A stretch of 43,485 nucleotides of DNA from CAZTHL01 sp964613585 (GTDB lineage: Bacteria > Pseudomonadota > Alphaproteobacteria > DSM-16000 > Inquilinaceae), in assembly GCA_964613585.1 (NCBI GenBank), contig CAZTHL010000027.1, positions 1 to 43,485 of the forward strand. Reading direction: 5' to 3'. Positions 15,483 to 23,113 of this stretch are shown here, piece after piece. A program made the translations under genes and the position numbers. Below the pieces are notes generated by a model, which was not told the origin of the DNA, searched no databases, and worked only from the letters and a program-made list of their open reading frames with translations. Each line of letters begins with the position of its first letter. Position 1 is the first letter of the stretch.

Positions 15483-17114
15483 TCAGGGAGCACCGGCCCC
15501 GATGCCGGCTCCCCGCGCCTCGACGCGGAGCACCGTCAGCGGCCCGGCCGAGAGGGTGCGCTCGACCGTGGCGACGGTGCCGAGCCGCTCCAGCGCGGCC
15601 TGGCACGGCTCCTTGCGGTCGCAATGGCGGCCAACCACCCAGAGCCGCCCCTCCGCCGCGACCAGATCCGTCAGCCGCTCGAAGGTCACCGGCCGACCGG
15701 GGCGGTCGACCCGCGGCGGCACCGGCCGCTCCATGAAGGCATATCGCGGCAGCCCGTCGATTTCATCCGTTCGGTAATAGTCGAACGCGGCCAGCACATT
15801 GCCGTAGCGCAGGAACAGCAGGGCATCCCCCGGCATCGCCTGCTCGCCGAGATGGCCGGCGACGATGTCCCAGGGCTCCTTGGCCGGGCGGCTGTGCGAC
15901 ACCGCGACGCCGGCCATCTGCACGAGCAGGAGCACGGTCAGGAGCGCCGCGCGCAGCGCCGGGCCGCGAACCGCGAGCAGCCCGACGGCCGCCAGCACAT
16001 AGGCCAGCACCGCCGGCCAGAGATGCAGGCGGGTGATCCAGATCGGCGTCCACAGGCTGACCAGGGCGATCAGCAGCGGGGGTCCGGCCAGGAACGCCAG
16101 AACCAGGCCGAGCCGCAGCGGGTCTCGACGCCAGCGCCAGGCGCCGTAGGCGCCAAGCAGCGGCAGCAGCAGGTTCAGCAGATGCGCAGCCGGCAGGAGA
16201 GCCGGCACCAGATCGACGGCGAAGCGCTGGCCGTAGATGACGTAGAAGGTCTCGAGCCCACGCCGAAGGGTCAGCTCCGGAATCCAGAAGGCTCCGAGGG
16301 CGCCGAGCGTCTGCTCGATGGCGATCGGCAGCCACCAGCACCAGAGCAGGAAGGGGACGGCGTTGGCGGCCAGCCAGCTGACCAGGAAGACGCGGTCGCG
16401 CCCGCCGACGGTCAGCCACCAAGCCAGGACGACGAGATTGGCGATCAGCGGCAGGAAGGCCGCCGTGTTGTGCACGTACAGGCATGTCGCGGTGCCGGCC
16501 GCGTAGGCCAGCCAGGCGACGTCGGCGGCGGCCGCGGTCTTCGCCGCCAGGCCGCGCCGGCGCCGCAGCGACGAGCCCAGGCCTAGGCGCGCCGCCGGCG
16601 GGTCGGTCAGGAGACGGGCCAGCCCGGCCAGCGCGACGACCGCGGCGAGGCCGAGCAGCGCGTAGCCGCGCGCCTCCTGGGCGTACTCGACCTGGATCGG
16701 CGCGGTTGCGAGGATCCAGGCGGCCACGAGCCCGACAGCGACGCCGCCAAGGGTGCGGCCGAGCCAATAGATGGCCGGAATCATGAGGATGCTGCAGACC
16801 GCGGACAGCGACCGCACCGCCGCCTCGCTGTCGCCGAACAGGCGGATCCAGGCGTGCAGGAAGGAGTAGTAGAGGGGTGGGTTGGTCTCCAGCCGGGCCG
16901 CCGCGCCCCACAGCTCCGGGAGCGGCTGACGGGCGAAGGCGACGCTCGAGGCCTCGTCGACCCACAGCGGATCGGCGCCGATCCCGTGGATGCGCAGCCA
17001 GGCGCCCGCCAGAATGGCGAGCGACAGCGCGAGCGTGGTCGATCCGGCAAGGCGGGCGGCCGCGCCGCCCACCGGCGAGGCGGACAGCAGGGCGGCGCGA
17101 GGGGTCGAGGTCAT
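15483..17114 (-). CDS. GT39/ArnT-type membrane glycosyltransferase
   Basis: A 543-residue polytopic inner-membrane protein with about 10-12 hydrophobic helices. The N-terminal periplasmic loop carries the signature Asp-Glu pair WVDEASSVAFARQPLPELW and later YAQEARGYALLGL, as in family 39 (PMT/ArnT) enzymes that use polyprenyl-phosphate sugars as donors. The C-terminal 120 residues form a soluble periplasmic domain with two cysteines (RHCDRKEPCQAAL). It follows the GT2-GtrA gene by 3 bp, so the two are one operon: the GT2 makes the lipid-linked sugar and this enzyme probably moves the sugar to a periplasmic acceptor. The acceptor is unknown. Confidence 0.88.
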   Translation of the reverse strand: MTSTPRAALLSASPVGGAAARLAGSTTLALSLAILAGAWLRIHGIGADPLWVDEASSVAFARQPLPELWGAAARLETNPPLYYSFLHAWIRLFGDSEAAVRSLSAVCSILMIPAIYWLGRTLGGVAVGLVAAWILATAPIQVEYAQEARGYALLGLAAVVALAGLARLLTDPPAARLGLGSSLRRRRGLAAKTAAAADVAWLAYAAGTATCLYVHNTAAFLPLIANLVVLAWWLTVGGRDRVFLVSWLAANAVPFLLWCWWLPIAIEQTLGALGAFWIPELTLRRGLETFYVIYGQRFAVDLVPALLPAAHLLNLLLPLLGAYGAWRWRRDPLRLGLVLAFLAGPPLLIALVSLWTPIWITRLHLWPAVLAYVLAAVGLLAVRGPALRAALLTVLLLVQMAGVAVSHSRPAKEPWDIVAGHLGEQAMPGDALLFLRYGNVLAAFDYYRTDEIDGLPRYAFMERPVPPRVDRPGRPVTFERLTDLVAAEGRLWVVGRHCDRKEPCQAALERLGTVATVERTLSAGPLTVLRVEARGAGIGAGAP

Positions 17115-17117
17115 GGC

Positions 17118-18269
17118 TCACGCCTCGGTCCGCGCGACCTGGGACTGCGGCGTGGCCTCGGACGCCTCGAGGCGGGCCGCGCGCTTCTTCTTGGACCAGG
17201 TGAAGGTGGTGGTGATGCTGTAGTTCCACACCGAGCCGACCACCGCGCCGAGCACGCCGGCAACCGGCCACAAGGCCCCGCTCTGGAAGAGGAGCTGGGC
17301 GATCTCGACGTTGATCACCGCGCCGATCGAGCAGGCCAGATAGAAGGTCAGCAGGCCGCGGGCAAACTCGCGGCCGCGCAGGCGCCGGTCGCGGTAGGTG
17401 AACATGTTGTTGAAGTAGAAGTTGGAGGTCATCGCGATCAGGGTCGCCAGCGCCTGGGCGGCCAGGAAGTCGAGACCGACGCCGCGGAACAGAAGACCAA
17501 GGGCGGCCAAGTGCACCACCACGCCGGACAGGCCGACGATGACGAACAGGACGAAGCGGATGGGCAGGTAGCGGCCGAGCAGCTTGTCGGCCAGCAGCAT
17601 CAGGAACTCGATGGACACCAGGGTGTCGAGCTTGCTGGTACCCGCGTGCCTGGGCCGGAATGTGAAGGGCAACTCGCGGAAGGCAAGCGGCCGCCCCGCC
17701 GAGGCGAAGATGTCGACCAGGATCTTGAAGCCCTGGCCGGTCAGCCTGTCGGCGACCTCCATCAGCAGCTCCCGCCGCAGCATGAAGAAGCCGCTCAGCG
17801 GATCGGTCAGCTCCGAGCGCATGATCATGCCGGCCAGCTTGTTGCCGATCCGGCTGAGCCGCTCGCGCGTCGAGGAGAACTGCTCCATGCTGCTGCCGCC
17901 CAGGAAACGGCTGGCCACGACGATGTCCAGGCGCTCGTCGCGGACGGCCGCGAGCATGCGCGGCAGCAGCGTCTCGTCGTGCTGCAGATCGGCATCCATC
18001 ACTGCCAGGTACGGCGCTCCGGAGGCCAGCATGCCCTCAATGCAGGCCGAGGCCAGGCCTCGACGGCCGATGCGATGGATGCAGCGGACATTGGGCGCCG
18101 TCTCGGCCAGCCGCCAGACCAGCGCCGCGGTGCCGTCGGTCGAGTCGTCGTCGACGAAGATTAGCTCCCAGCGTATCCCGACGAGAGTTGCCTTAAGCCT
18201 TTCGTAGAGGGGGCCGATATTGGGAGCCTCATTCAATGTTGGTACAATCACTGCAAGGTCGTAACTCAT
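17118..18269 (-). CDS. Polyprenyl-phosphate glycosyltransferase fused to GtrA
   Basis: A 383-residue two-domain protein. Residues 1-215 are a GT2 (DPM1-like) transferase with VIVPTLNEAPNIGPLYERL, FVDDDSTDGTAAL (nucleotide/metal), MDADLQHDE (DxD-type metal site) and a conserved SGFFMLRREL. Residues about 230-365 are a GtrA-like four-helix domain (RFVLFVIVGLSGVVVHLAAL ... SNFYFNNMFTYRDRR ... VGSVWNYSITTTFTW), proposed to flip the lipid-linked sugar. Together they make and flip polyprenyl-phosphate-hexose. ATG 18269 has AGGAG 10 bp upstream; an in-frame codon at 18308 would add 13 residues. Confidence 0.93.
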   Translation of the reverse strand: MSYDLAVIVPTLNEAPNIGPLYERLKATLVGIRWELIFVDDDSTDGTAALVWRLAETAPNVRCIHRIGRRGLASACIEGMLASGAPYLAVMDADLQHDETLLPRMLAAVRDERLDIVVASRFLGGSSMEQFSSTRERLSRIGNKLAGMIMRSELTDPLSGFFMLRRELLMEVADRLTGQGFKILVDIFASAGRPLAFRELPFTFRPRHAGTSKLDTLVSIEFLMLLADKLLGRYLPIRFVLFVIVGLSGVVVHLAALGLLFRGVGLDFLAAQALATLIAMTSNFYFNNMFTYRDRRLRGREFARGLLTFYLACSIGAVINVEIAQLLFQSGALWPVAGVLGAVVGSVWNYSITTTFTWSKKKRAARLEASEATPQSQVARTEA

Positions 18270-18539
18270 TTGTCCCCAACTCCTGTTTTCCCCACCCGCG
18301 ACCTGCAACTAAAGAACAATTGAGCAACGCTCCGTGATTTGAGTTTGGCAGTATAGATCCAGGAGACTGCCGCCCCGCTTTAGGCCATGATTTGGAGCTT
18401 GCGGATATTGGGAAAGCAGAAACCTGGAATCAACGAATTTGTTTTCGCTGAAAATCGCTCAAAGATGGAACAATTGGCCCTGCCACGGTGCCGGGCGGCA
18501 CCGGCCTGCCGGCCGACCGTTGAGGCCCGCGAGCCCGGG

Positions 18540-18605
18540 CGGCGTAGGGTGGGCGGGCGCGCCCCCGGCCGAGCCGACGCGTCGGCTCGGCGGCATGAGG
18601 CCCTC
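18540..18605 (+). repeat. Dispersed palindromic repeat, family A copy 2
   Basis: A G-rich strip (GTAGGGTGGGCGGGCG) leads to the stem GCCGAGCCGAC-gc-GTCGGCTCGGC at 18568-18591 and then GGCATGAGG. The order and sequence match copy 1 and copy 3; the left hairpin of the full-length element is absent or degenerate. Confidence 0.75.
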
Positions 18606-18778
18606 GCGGGATGGGCGCGCGGCCAAGGGCCTGCCGGCGGTGTGGACGCCGGTTCCGATCAGGGCGCGGTTCGGCCGCGTCCGGTCGGCGTGGCCGCATT
18701 GCGACCGGCGCCCTGAGGCGGCGCTACCGCATCAGGCCGGCTGGCGTGGTGCAGACCCGGCGATAGGGCGTTCTGGTG

Positions 18779-18905
18779 TCATGCCAGCGAGCCGATGGCT
18801 TCACCATTGGCTCGCGATGGCGCGCCCGGGTGGCGGCGGGGTTGGCGGGGCGCCGACAGCCGAGCCGACCGTCATCCCGTCGGCTCGGCTGCATGAGGTC
18901 ACCCT
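18779..18905 (+). repeat. Dispersed palindromic repeat, family A copy 3 (full length)
   Basis: This copy has two hairpins. The left stem is CGAGCCGATGG-cttca-CCATTGGCTCG at 18788-18814 (one G-T pair). A G-rich strip follows (GGCGGGGTTGGCGGGG), then the right stem CAGCCGAGCCGAC with GTCGGCTCGGCTG at 18857-18891, then CATGAGG. It lies about 40 bp after the cobalamin adenosyltransferase stop and matches copy 4 over its whole length. Confidence 0.85.
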
Positions 18906-18942
18906 TGCGGGAGATCGGAGAAGAACGGCCGGCCCCGACGCG

Positions 18943-19506
18943 TCAGCGGTTGGCGCCGGGCACCCAGAGGACGTCGGCGCGGCCGCTGTCGTTCAGCCAC
19001 CGGGCCATGACGAAGCTGTGATCGGACAGCCGGTTGATGTAGCGAATGGCGGCGGGGGTGACCGGCTCGATCTCGCCGAGGGAGACGATCAGCCGCTCGG
19101 CCCGGCGAATCACCGTGCGCGCATGGTGCAGATGCGCGGGCGCCGCCCGGCCGCCGGGCAGAACAAAGCTCTTGAGCGGCTCGAGGTCGGCGTTCATGGC
19201 GTCGATCTCCCGCTCGAGCCGCTCGACCTGGGCGTCCACGATGCGCAGCGGCGGATACTCGGGATTGTCCTTCTCCGGCGTGCACAGATCGGCGCCGAGG
19301 TCGAACAGGTCGTTCTGGATACGGCTCAGCATTGCGTCGGGCTCGCCCTCGGTGTGCAGGCGCGCCAGCCCGATCACGGCGTTGGCCTCGTCGACCGTGC
19401 CGTAGGCCTCGACCCGGGCATGGTGCTTCGCGACCCGGGTGCCGTCGCCCAGCGACGTCTTGCCCTTGTCGCCGCCGCGCGTGTAGATGCGCGTCAATTG
19501 CACCAT
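18943..19506 (-). CDS. pduO: PduO-type cob(I)alamin adenosyltransferase
   Basis: A 187-residue cytoplasmic enzyme that transfers the adenosyl group of ATP to cob(I)alamin to form adenosylcobalamin. The PduO-type ATP site is visible at the N-terminus (TRIYTRGGDKGKTSLGDGTRV, residues 5-25, and EAYGTVDEANAVIGLA). The C-terminal active-site helices contain AHLHHARTVIRRAERLIV and IRYINRLSDHSFVMARW, with the conserved Arg and Asp residues. Length matches the family. The HIG1-like gene precedes it by 34 bp on the same strand. Adenosylcobalamin users (for example methylmalonyl-CoA mutase) are not in the window. Confidence 0.95.
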   Translation of the reverse strand: MVQLTRIYTRGGDKGKTSLGDGTRVAKHHARVEAYGTVDEANAVIGLARLHTEGEPDAMLSRIQNDLFDLGADLCTPEKDNPEYPPLRIVDAQVERLEREIDAMNADLEPLKSFVLPGGRAAPAHLHHARTVIRRAERLIVSLGEIEPVTPAAIRYINRLSDHSFVMARWLNDSGRADVLWVPGANR

Positions 19507-19540
19507 GCCTGCCTCCCTCGCTCGTGCGCCGGCCCGCAGG

Positions 19541-19732
19541 CTAGCGGGTCAGCATGGCCAGGGCGAAGAACAACAGCGCCAGGCCCTGCAATGCAATCCT
19601 CCAGCGCATCAGCCGGTTGCCGTGCCGGGCGTTGAACTGGTCGCCCCGGGCCATGGCGATCAGGCCGGTCGCCAGGGTCGACAGGACCGCGAGCATGGTC
19701 ACGGCGGCCAGGATCAGGAAGATCGTGCTCAT
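19541..19732 (-). CDS. Twin-transmembrane (HIG1-like) small protein
   Basis: A 63-residue protein with two hydrophobic helices (STIFLILAAVTMLAVLSTLATGLIAMA and RIALQGLALLFFALAMLT) joined by the loop RGDQFNARHGNRLMRWR. This loop pattern (F-x-x-R-x-x-x-R-L-M-R-W-R) is the HIG1 domain signature; mitochondrial relatives associate with respiratory supercomplexes. In alphaproteobacteria it commonly precedes the cobalamin adenosyltransferase gene, as here. Start ATG 19732; the frame upstream is unlike protein. Confidence 0.85.
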   Translation of the reverse strand: MSTIFLILAAVTMLAVLSTLATGLIAMARGDQFNARHGNRLMRWRIALQGLALLFFALAMLTR

Positions 19733-19856
19733 GAATGTGACACATAGCGCGTTGCGCCGCCGCCGCCCAGGCATGTGATGGAATCGACACTGTCTCTGCC
19801 AGAGTTGCCTCGGGAATGGGATCCGCAGGACCGACGCCCGGACGGAGCCGCCGCCG

Positions 19857-20216
19857 ATGACCGAGGCGCCTTGCGAGCGCCGCCGCCGGCCGCCGCGCTG
19901 GCTCGCCGTCCTGGCCATGTCGCTGGGCGCCGCCCTTCTGGTGCTCACCTACACGGCCCTGGCGTCGCAGGCGCCCGCCTGGCTGGCGCCGGCGCTGATC
20001 GGCCGCGGCCGTTACGGCAGCTTCCTCGGCGGCCTCACAGTGGCCCCGTCGCTGCTCGGCTGGCTGCTGCTGTTCTGGCCGGGCTTTCTCGCCAATGTGC
20101 CGCTCGGGCTGCTCGGCGGCACCGCGCTGCTCGTCCTCCTCGTCCTGCTCGGCTACGGCGTGCGCGACCTGACCTTGATCTTTCTCGATGGACGGCGCGG
20201 CAGCGGCCCTGGCTGA
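19857..20216 (+). CDS. Hypothetical membrane protein with three helices
   Basis: A 119-residue protein. A basic cytoplasmic N-terminus (CERRRRPPRW) is followed by hydrophobic segments WLAVLAMSLGAALLVLTYTA, GWLLLFWPGFLANVPLGLL and TALLVLLVLLGYGVRDLTLI, then a short charged tail. The positive-inside pattern and hydrophobic segments support a real gene. I do not recognise the family. It lies divergent from the HIG1-like gene and about 125 bp before the Nudix gene. Confidence 0.6.
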   Translation: MTEAPCERRRRPPRWLAVLAMSLGAALLVLTYTALASQAPAWLAPALIGRGRYGSFLGGLTVAPSLLGWLLLFWPGFLANVPLGLLGGTALLVLLVLLGYGVRDLTLIFLDGRRGSGPG

Positions 20217-20341
20217 CCGCAGGCCCGGCGATGCCGGATGCGTTCGCCTTGGCCATCCGGCGGCCGGGGCGGCCGCCGCTCGGCAGACCCAGCGCCGCAG
20301 GACCCGTGCCATCCGCGGGAAGAATGCTTTAGAGAGGAGCC

Positions 20342-21202
20342 ATGGCCCTGATCGACCCCCTCCGCGCCTGCAACGCCCATGACCTGTCGGGCTTCCGGCG
20401 CCTCGTCATCGCCGGCCGGCCGGTCGGCTGGGTGCGCAAGCCCCTGGCCGAGCGGCTGGCTCATTACCCGACGGTGTTCAACGACCCGCCGGGCCAGCTC
20501 GTGCTCGCCGACCGTCTCGGCACGCCAACCGCGCGCACCGCCGCGCTGACCCAGGTGTGCCAGCGGCTCGCGGCCGACGGCGCGCTGCCGCCGGAGCGCG
20601 GCGAGATCTACCCGGTGCTCGACCGCTGGGGAGCTTCGCCGCTGGCGCTGATCGACCGCGCCTTCGCCCCGGCCCTGGGGGTGCGCGCCTTCGGGGTGCA
20701 CGTGAACGGGTATGTCCCCGGGCCGGACGGCCCAAGCATGTGGATCGGCCGGCGCGCCGAGGACCGGCAGGTGGCGCCGGGCAAGCTCGACAACATGGTC
20801 GCCGGCGGCCAGCCGCACGGCCTGACGGTGTGGGAGAACCTGCTGAAGGAGGCCGAGGAGGAGGCCTCGGTGCCGCGGGCACTGGCGGAGGCCGCGCGGC
20901 CGGTGGGCCTCGTCAGCTACCGCATGGAGGTGCCGGAGGGGCTCAAGGACGACGTGCTGTTCTGCTTCGACCTCGAGCTGCCGGCGACGTTCCGGCCGGA
21001 GAACGCCGACGGCGAGATCACAGGGTTCGAGCTTTGGCCCATGGCGACGGTGGTGGAGCGGCTCGCCGACGCCGACGACTTCAAGTTCAACGTTCCCCTG
21101 GTGATCCTCGACTTCCTGGTGCGCCACGGCGTGCTGACGCCGGACACCCCGGACTATGTGGACATCGTCAACGGCCTCCGCGCCCCGGAACAGCCGTTGT
21201 AG
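20342..21202 (+). CDS. DUF4743 Nudix hydrolase (TPK-associated type)
   Basis: A 286-residue protein with an N-terminal DUF4743 domain (residues about 5-115) and a C-terminal Nudix domain. The Nudix box is GGQPHGLTVWENLLKEAEEE at about residues 158-177, with Lys in place of the usual Arg of the REUXEE core. Eukaryotic relatives are Nudix proteins linked to thiamine pyrophosphokinase that hydrolyse damaged thiamine diphosphates (oxy- and oxothiamine forms). By inference this is a thiamine-diphosphate-related housecleaning enzyme. AGAGGAG lies just before ATG 20342, fixing the start. It stands alone, not next to thiamine genes. Confidence 0.9.
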   Translation: MALIDPLRACNAHDLSGFRRLVIAGRPVGWVRKPLAERLAHYPTVFNDPPGQLVLADRLGTPTARTAALTQVCQRLAADGALPPERGEIYPVLDRWGASPLALIDRAFAPALGVRAFGVHVNGYVPGPDGPSMWIGRRAEDRQVAPGKLDNMVAGGQPHGLTVWENLLKEAEEEASVPRALAEAARPVGLVSYRMEVPEGLKDDVLFCFDLELPATFRPENADGEITGFELWPMATVVERLADADDFKFNVPLVILDFLVRHGVLTPDTPDYVDIVNGLRAPEQPL

Positions 21203-21317
21203 GCGCCGGGTCCGGTCCCACTGGGCCCGCAGTGGAAAGCCGCCGCGCCGCCGAGGCAGGGTAAGGCGCCACCCGACCTGCGGCATCCTATGGCATGGGC
21301 CGCTGCAGCTTGGGAAC

Positions 21318-22241
21318 CTAGGCGCCGTCGGCCGCCGCGCCGTCCGGGACCGAGGCCGGCTCCAGCGCCGCCTCGGCGGCCTCCAGCACCTGGTGCGGCG
21401 CCCAGCCTCGGTCGCGCAGGGTCCGGATGGCTTGGCTGTCGGCCCGCTTGGCCAGGCGGCGGCCGGCCGCGTCGACGACCAGACGGTGATGGTCATAGTC
21501 CGGGACCGGCAGCCCCAGCAGAGCCTGCAGCAGACGGTGGACATGGGTCGACTCGAGCAGGTCGCGGCCCCGGGTCACCAGGGTGATGTCCTGCCAGGCA
21601 TCGTCCACCACGACGGCCAGGTGATAGGCGGTGGGCGCATCCTTGCGGGCCAGCACCACGTCACCCAGCCGCTCGGGCCGCGCCTGCCGGGGACCGGACG
21701 CGCGATCGTGCCAGACGAGCGGCCCGGTCCTGGCGAGGGCGCGGCCGACATCGAGCCGCAGGGCATGGGGCCGGCCGGCCGCGATCAGAGCGCGCTGTTC
21801 CCGCGCAGACCGGTGGCGGCAGGTCCCGGGATAGAGCGGACCCTCCGGCCCATGGGGCGCCTGGGCCAGCCGGTCGATCTCGGCACGGATCTCCGCGCGC
21901 GTGCAGAAGCACGGATAGAGCACGCCGAGCGCCCGCAGCCGGTCGAGCGCGCAGCGGTAGGCCGGCGCCCGGGCCGACTGGCGCTGCACCGGGCCGTCCC
22001 AGTCGAGGCCGAGCCAGGACAGGTCGTCCAGGATCCCGTCCGCGTGCTCCGGCCGGCAGCGGCCGCCGTCGATATCCTCGAGGCGCAGCCGGAAGCGGCC
22101 ACCGGCCTCCCGCGCCGCGCGCCAGGCCACGAACGCCGACCAGGCATGGCCAAGGTGCAGCCGGCCGGTCGGGCTCGGGGCGAAGCGGGTGACCACATGG
22201 GCCTCAGACCAAGGCGCTCGGCGCTTCGCGTCGACCTGCAT
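21318..22241 (-). CDS. gluQ: Glutamyl-Q tRNA(Asp) synthetase
   Basis: A 307-residue paralogue of the catalytic domain of glutamyl-tRNA synthetase that glutamylates queuosine at position 34 of tRNA-Asp. The HIGH-type motif is RFAPSPTGRLHLGHAWSAF (residues about 19-37). The zinc site CFCTR ... YPGTC and the KMSKS-like RRLAKRADS are visible. It lacks the anticodon-binding domain, as expected. Length is typical (290-310). It diverges from the carboxylesterase gene with an 84-bp gap containing a palindrome. Confidence 0.95.
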   Translation of the reverse strand: MQVDAKRRAPWSEAHVVTRFAPSPTGRLHLGHAWSAFVAWRAAREAGGRFRLRLEDIDGGRCRPEHADGILDDLSWLGLDWDGPVQRQSARAPAYRCALDRLRALGVLYPCFCTRAEIRAEIDRLAQAPHGPEGPLYPGTCRHRSAREQRALIAAGRPHALRLDVGRALARTGPLVWHDRASGPRQARPERLGDVVLARKDAPTAYHLAVVVDDAWQDITLVTRGRDLLESTHVHRLLQALLGLPVPDYDHHRLVVDAAGRRLAKRADSQAIRTLRDRGWAPHQVLEAAEAALEPASVPDGAAADGA

Positions 22242-22288
22242 CGTTCACCTCGGCGCCCCGCGTCGAGCTTCGTCGTTGACCTTCTTCG

Positions 22289-22316
22289 TTGACAAGGTGT
22301 TGCGACACCTTTCTGA
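22289..22316 (+). promoter_or_regulatory. Putative promoter with embedded palindrome
   Basis: A consensus TTGACA at 22289-22294 lies 32 bp before the esterase ATG. It overlaps a perfect palindrome, AAGGTGT-tgcg-ACACCTT, at 22294-22311, which would occupy the promoter spacer. A bound repressor is an inference. Confidence 0.3.
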
Positions 22317-22325
22317 TCCGGGTCC

Positions 22326-22982
22326 ATGAGCATGACGACCCTCACCGGCCCGTCGCAGGCCCCCGCGTCCGGTCGCCCGCCCCGACAGCTCGTGATTCTG
22401 ATGCACGGCGTGGGCGCCGACGGCAACGACCTGATCGGCCTCGCCCCCGCCCTGGCGCCGATCCTGCCGGACGCGGAGTTCGTGTCGCCGAACGCGCCGT
22501 TTCCCTGCGACATGGCGCCATTCGGCTACCAGTGGTTCAGCCTGCTCGAGCGCAGCCCGGAGCGGCTGGTGGCCGGGGTCCGGGCGGTGGCGCCGATTGT
22601 CGACGGCTTCATCGACGAGGCGCTGGCCGAGCGCGGCCTGACCGACGACAAGCTCGCCGTCATCGGCTTCAGCCAGGGCACCATGACCGCGCTCGAGGTC
22701 ATGCCCCGGCGCGCCGACCCGTGCGCCTGCCTGATCGGCTTCTCCGGCGCCCTGCTCGGCGCCGACCGGCTGCCGGCGGAGGTGCGCTCGCGGCCTCCCG
22801 TGCTGCTGGTGCACGGCGAGCTCGACGAGGTGGTCCCGGTGCAGGCGCTCCCGGCCGCGGTCGAGGGCCTGAAGCAGGCCGGCCTGGCGGTCGAGGCGGC
22901 GACCCGCCCCAACCTGCCCCACGGCATCGATCCCGAAGGCCTGAAGCTCGCCGCCGGCTTCCTGCGGCAGCACCTGGGCTAG
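22326..22982 (+). CDS. Phospholipase/carboxylesterase family hydrolase
   Basis: A 218-residue alpha/beta hydrolase of the carboxylesterase/thioesterase (EstB-like) family. It begins with the conserved LVILMHGVGADGNDLIGLAP, with the oxyanion residues near the first loop. The catalytic triad is Ser116 (IGFSQGTMTAL), Asp167 (GELDEVVP) and His199 (NLPHGID). No signal peptide, so it acts in the cytoplasm. The substrate is probably short acyl esters. ATG 22326 or 22332 could be the start. Its stop codon TAG is part of the element TAGAGCGGTTCCGG at 22980-22993. Confidence 0.93.
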   Translation: MSMTTLTGPSQAPASGRPPRQLVILMHGVGADGNDLIGLAPALAPILPDAEFVSPNAPFPCDMAPFGYQWFSLLERSPERLVAGVRAVAPIVDGFIDEALAERGLTDDKLAVIGFSQGTMTALEVMPRRADPCACLIGFSGALLGADRLPAEVRSRPPVLLVHGELDEVVPVQALPAAVEGLKQAGLAVEAATRPNLPHGIDPEGLKLAAGFLRQHLG

Positions 22983-22993
22983 AGCGGTTCCGG
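22980..22993 (+). repeat. TAGAGCGGTTCC element (family C) at a stop codon
   Basis: TAGAGCGGTTCCGG begins with the stop codon of the esterase gene. Related motifs lie at 26080 (TAGAGCGATTCCGCCGG), 30503 (TAGAGCCTCTCCGCC) and, inverted, in the GGAACCGCT repeats at 26127-26169. Confidence 0.6.
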
Positions 22994-23113
22994 GTCAGGC
23001 GACATCGGGGAACCTCGAGTCCGTCTCGCGCGTCGACGGCTCATGGCCACCCTGCCCCCTTGCCGGGAGGTCCGGGCGCCGGCCCCGCCAAGCCGCCCCG
23101 GTCGCCTTGCCTC

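Larger units (their letters stand above)
18270..18942. other. Intergenic region: AT-richer leader plus two repeat copies
   Basis: The first 210 bp upstream of the GT2 gene are markedly lower in GC than the surroundings and probably hold its promoter. On the minus strand a TATACT hexamer lies at 18350-18355 and TTGATT-17 bp-CAATAT further upstream. The remainder contains repeat family A copies 2 and 3. No convincing gene is present. Confidence 0.5.
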
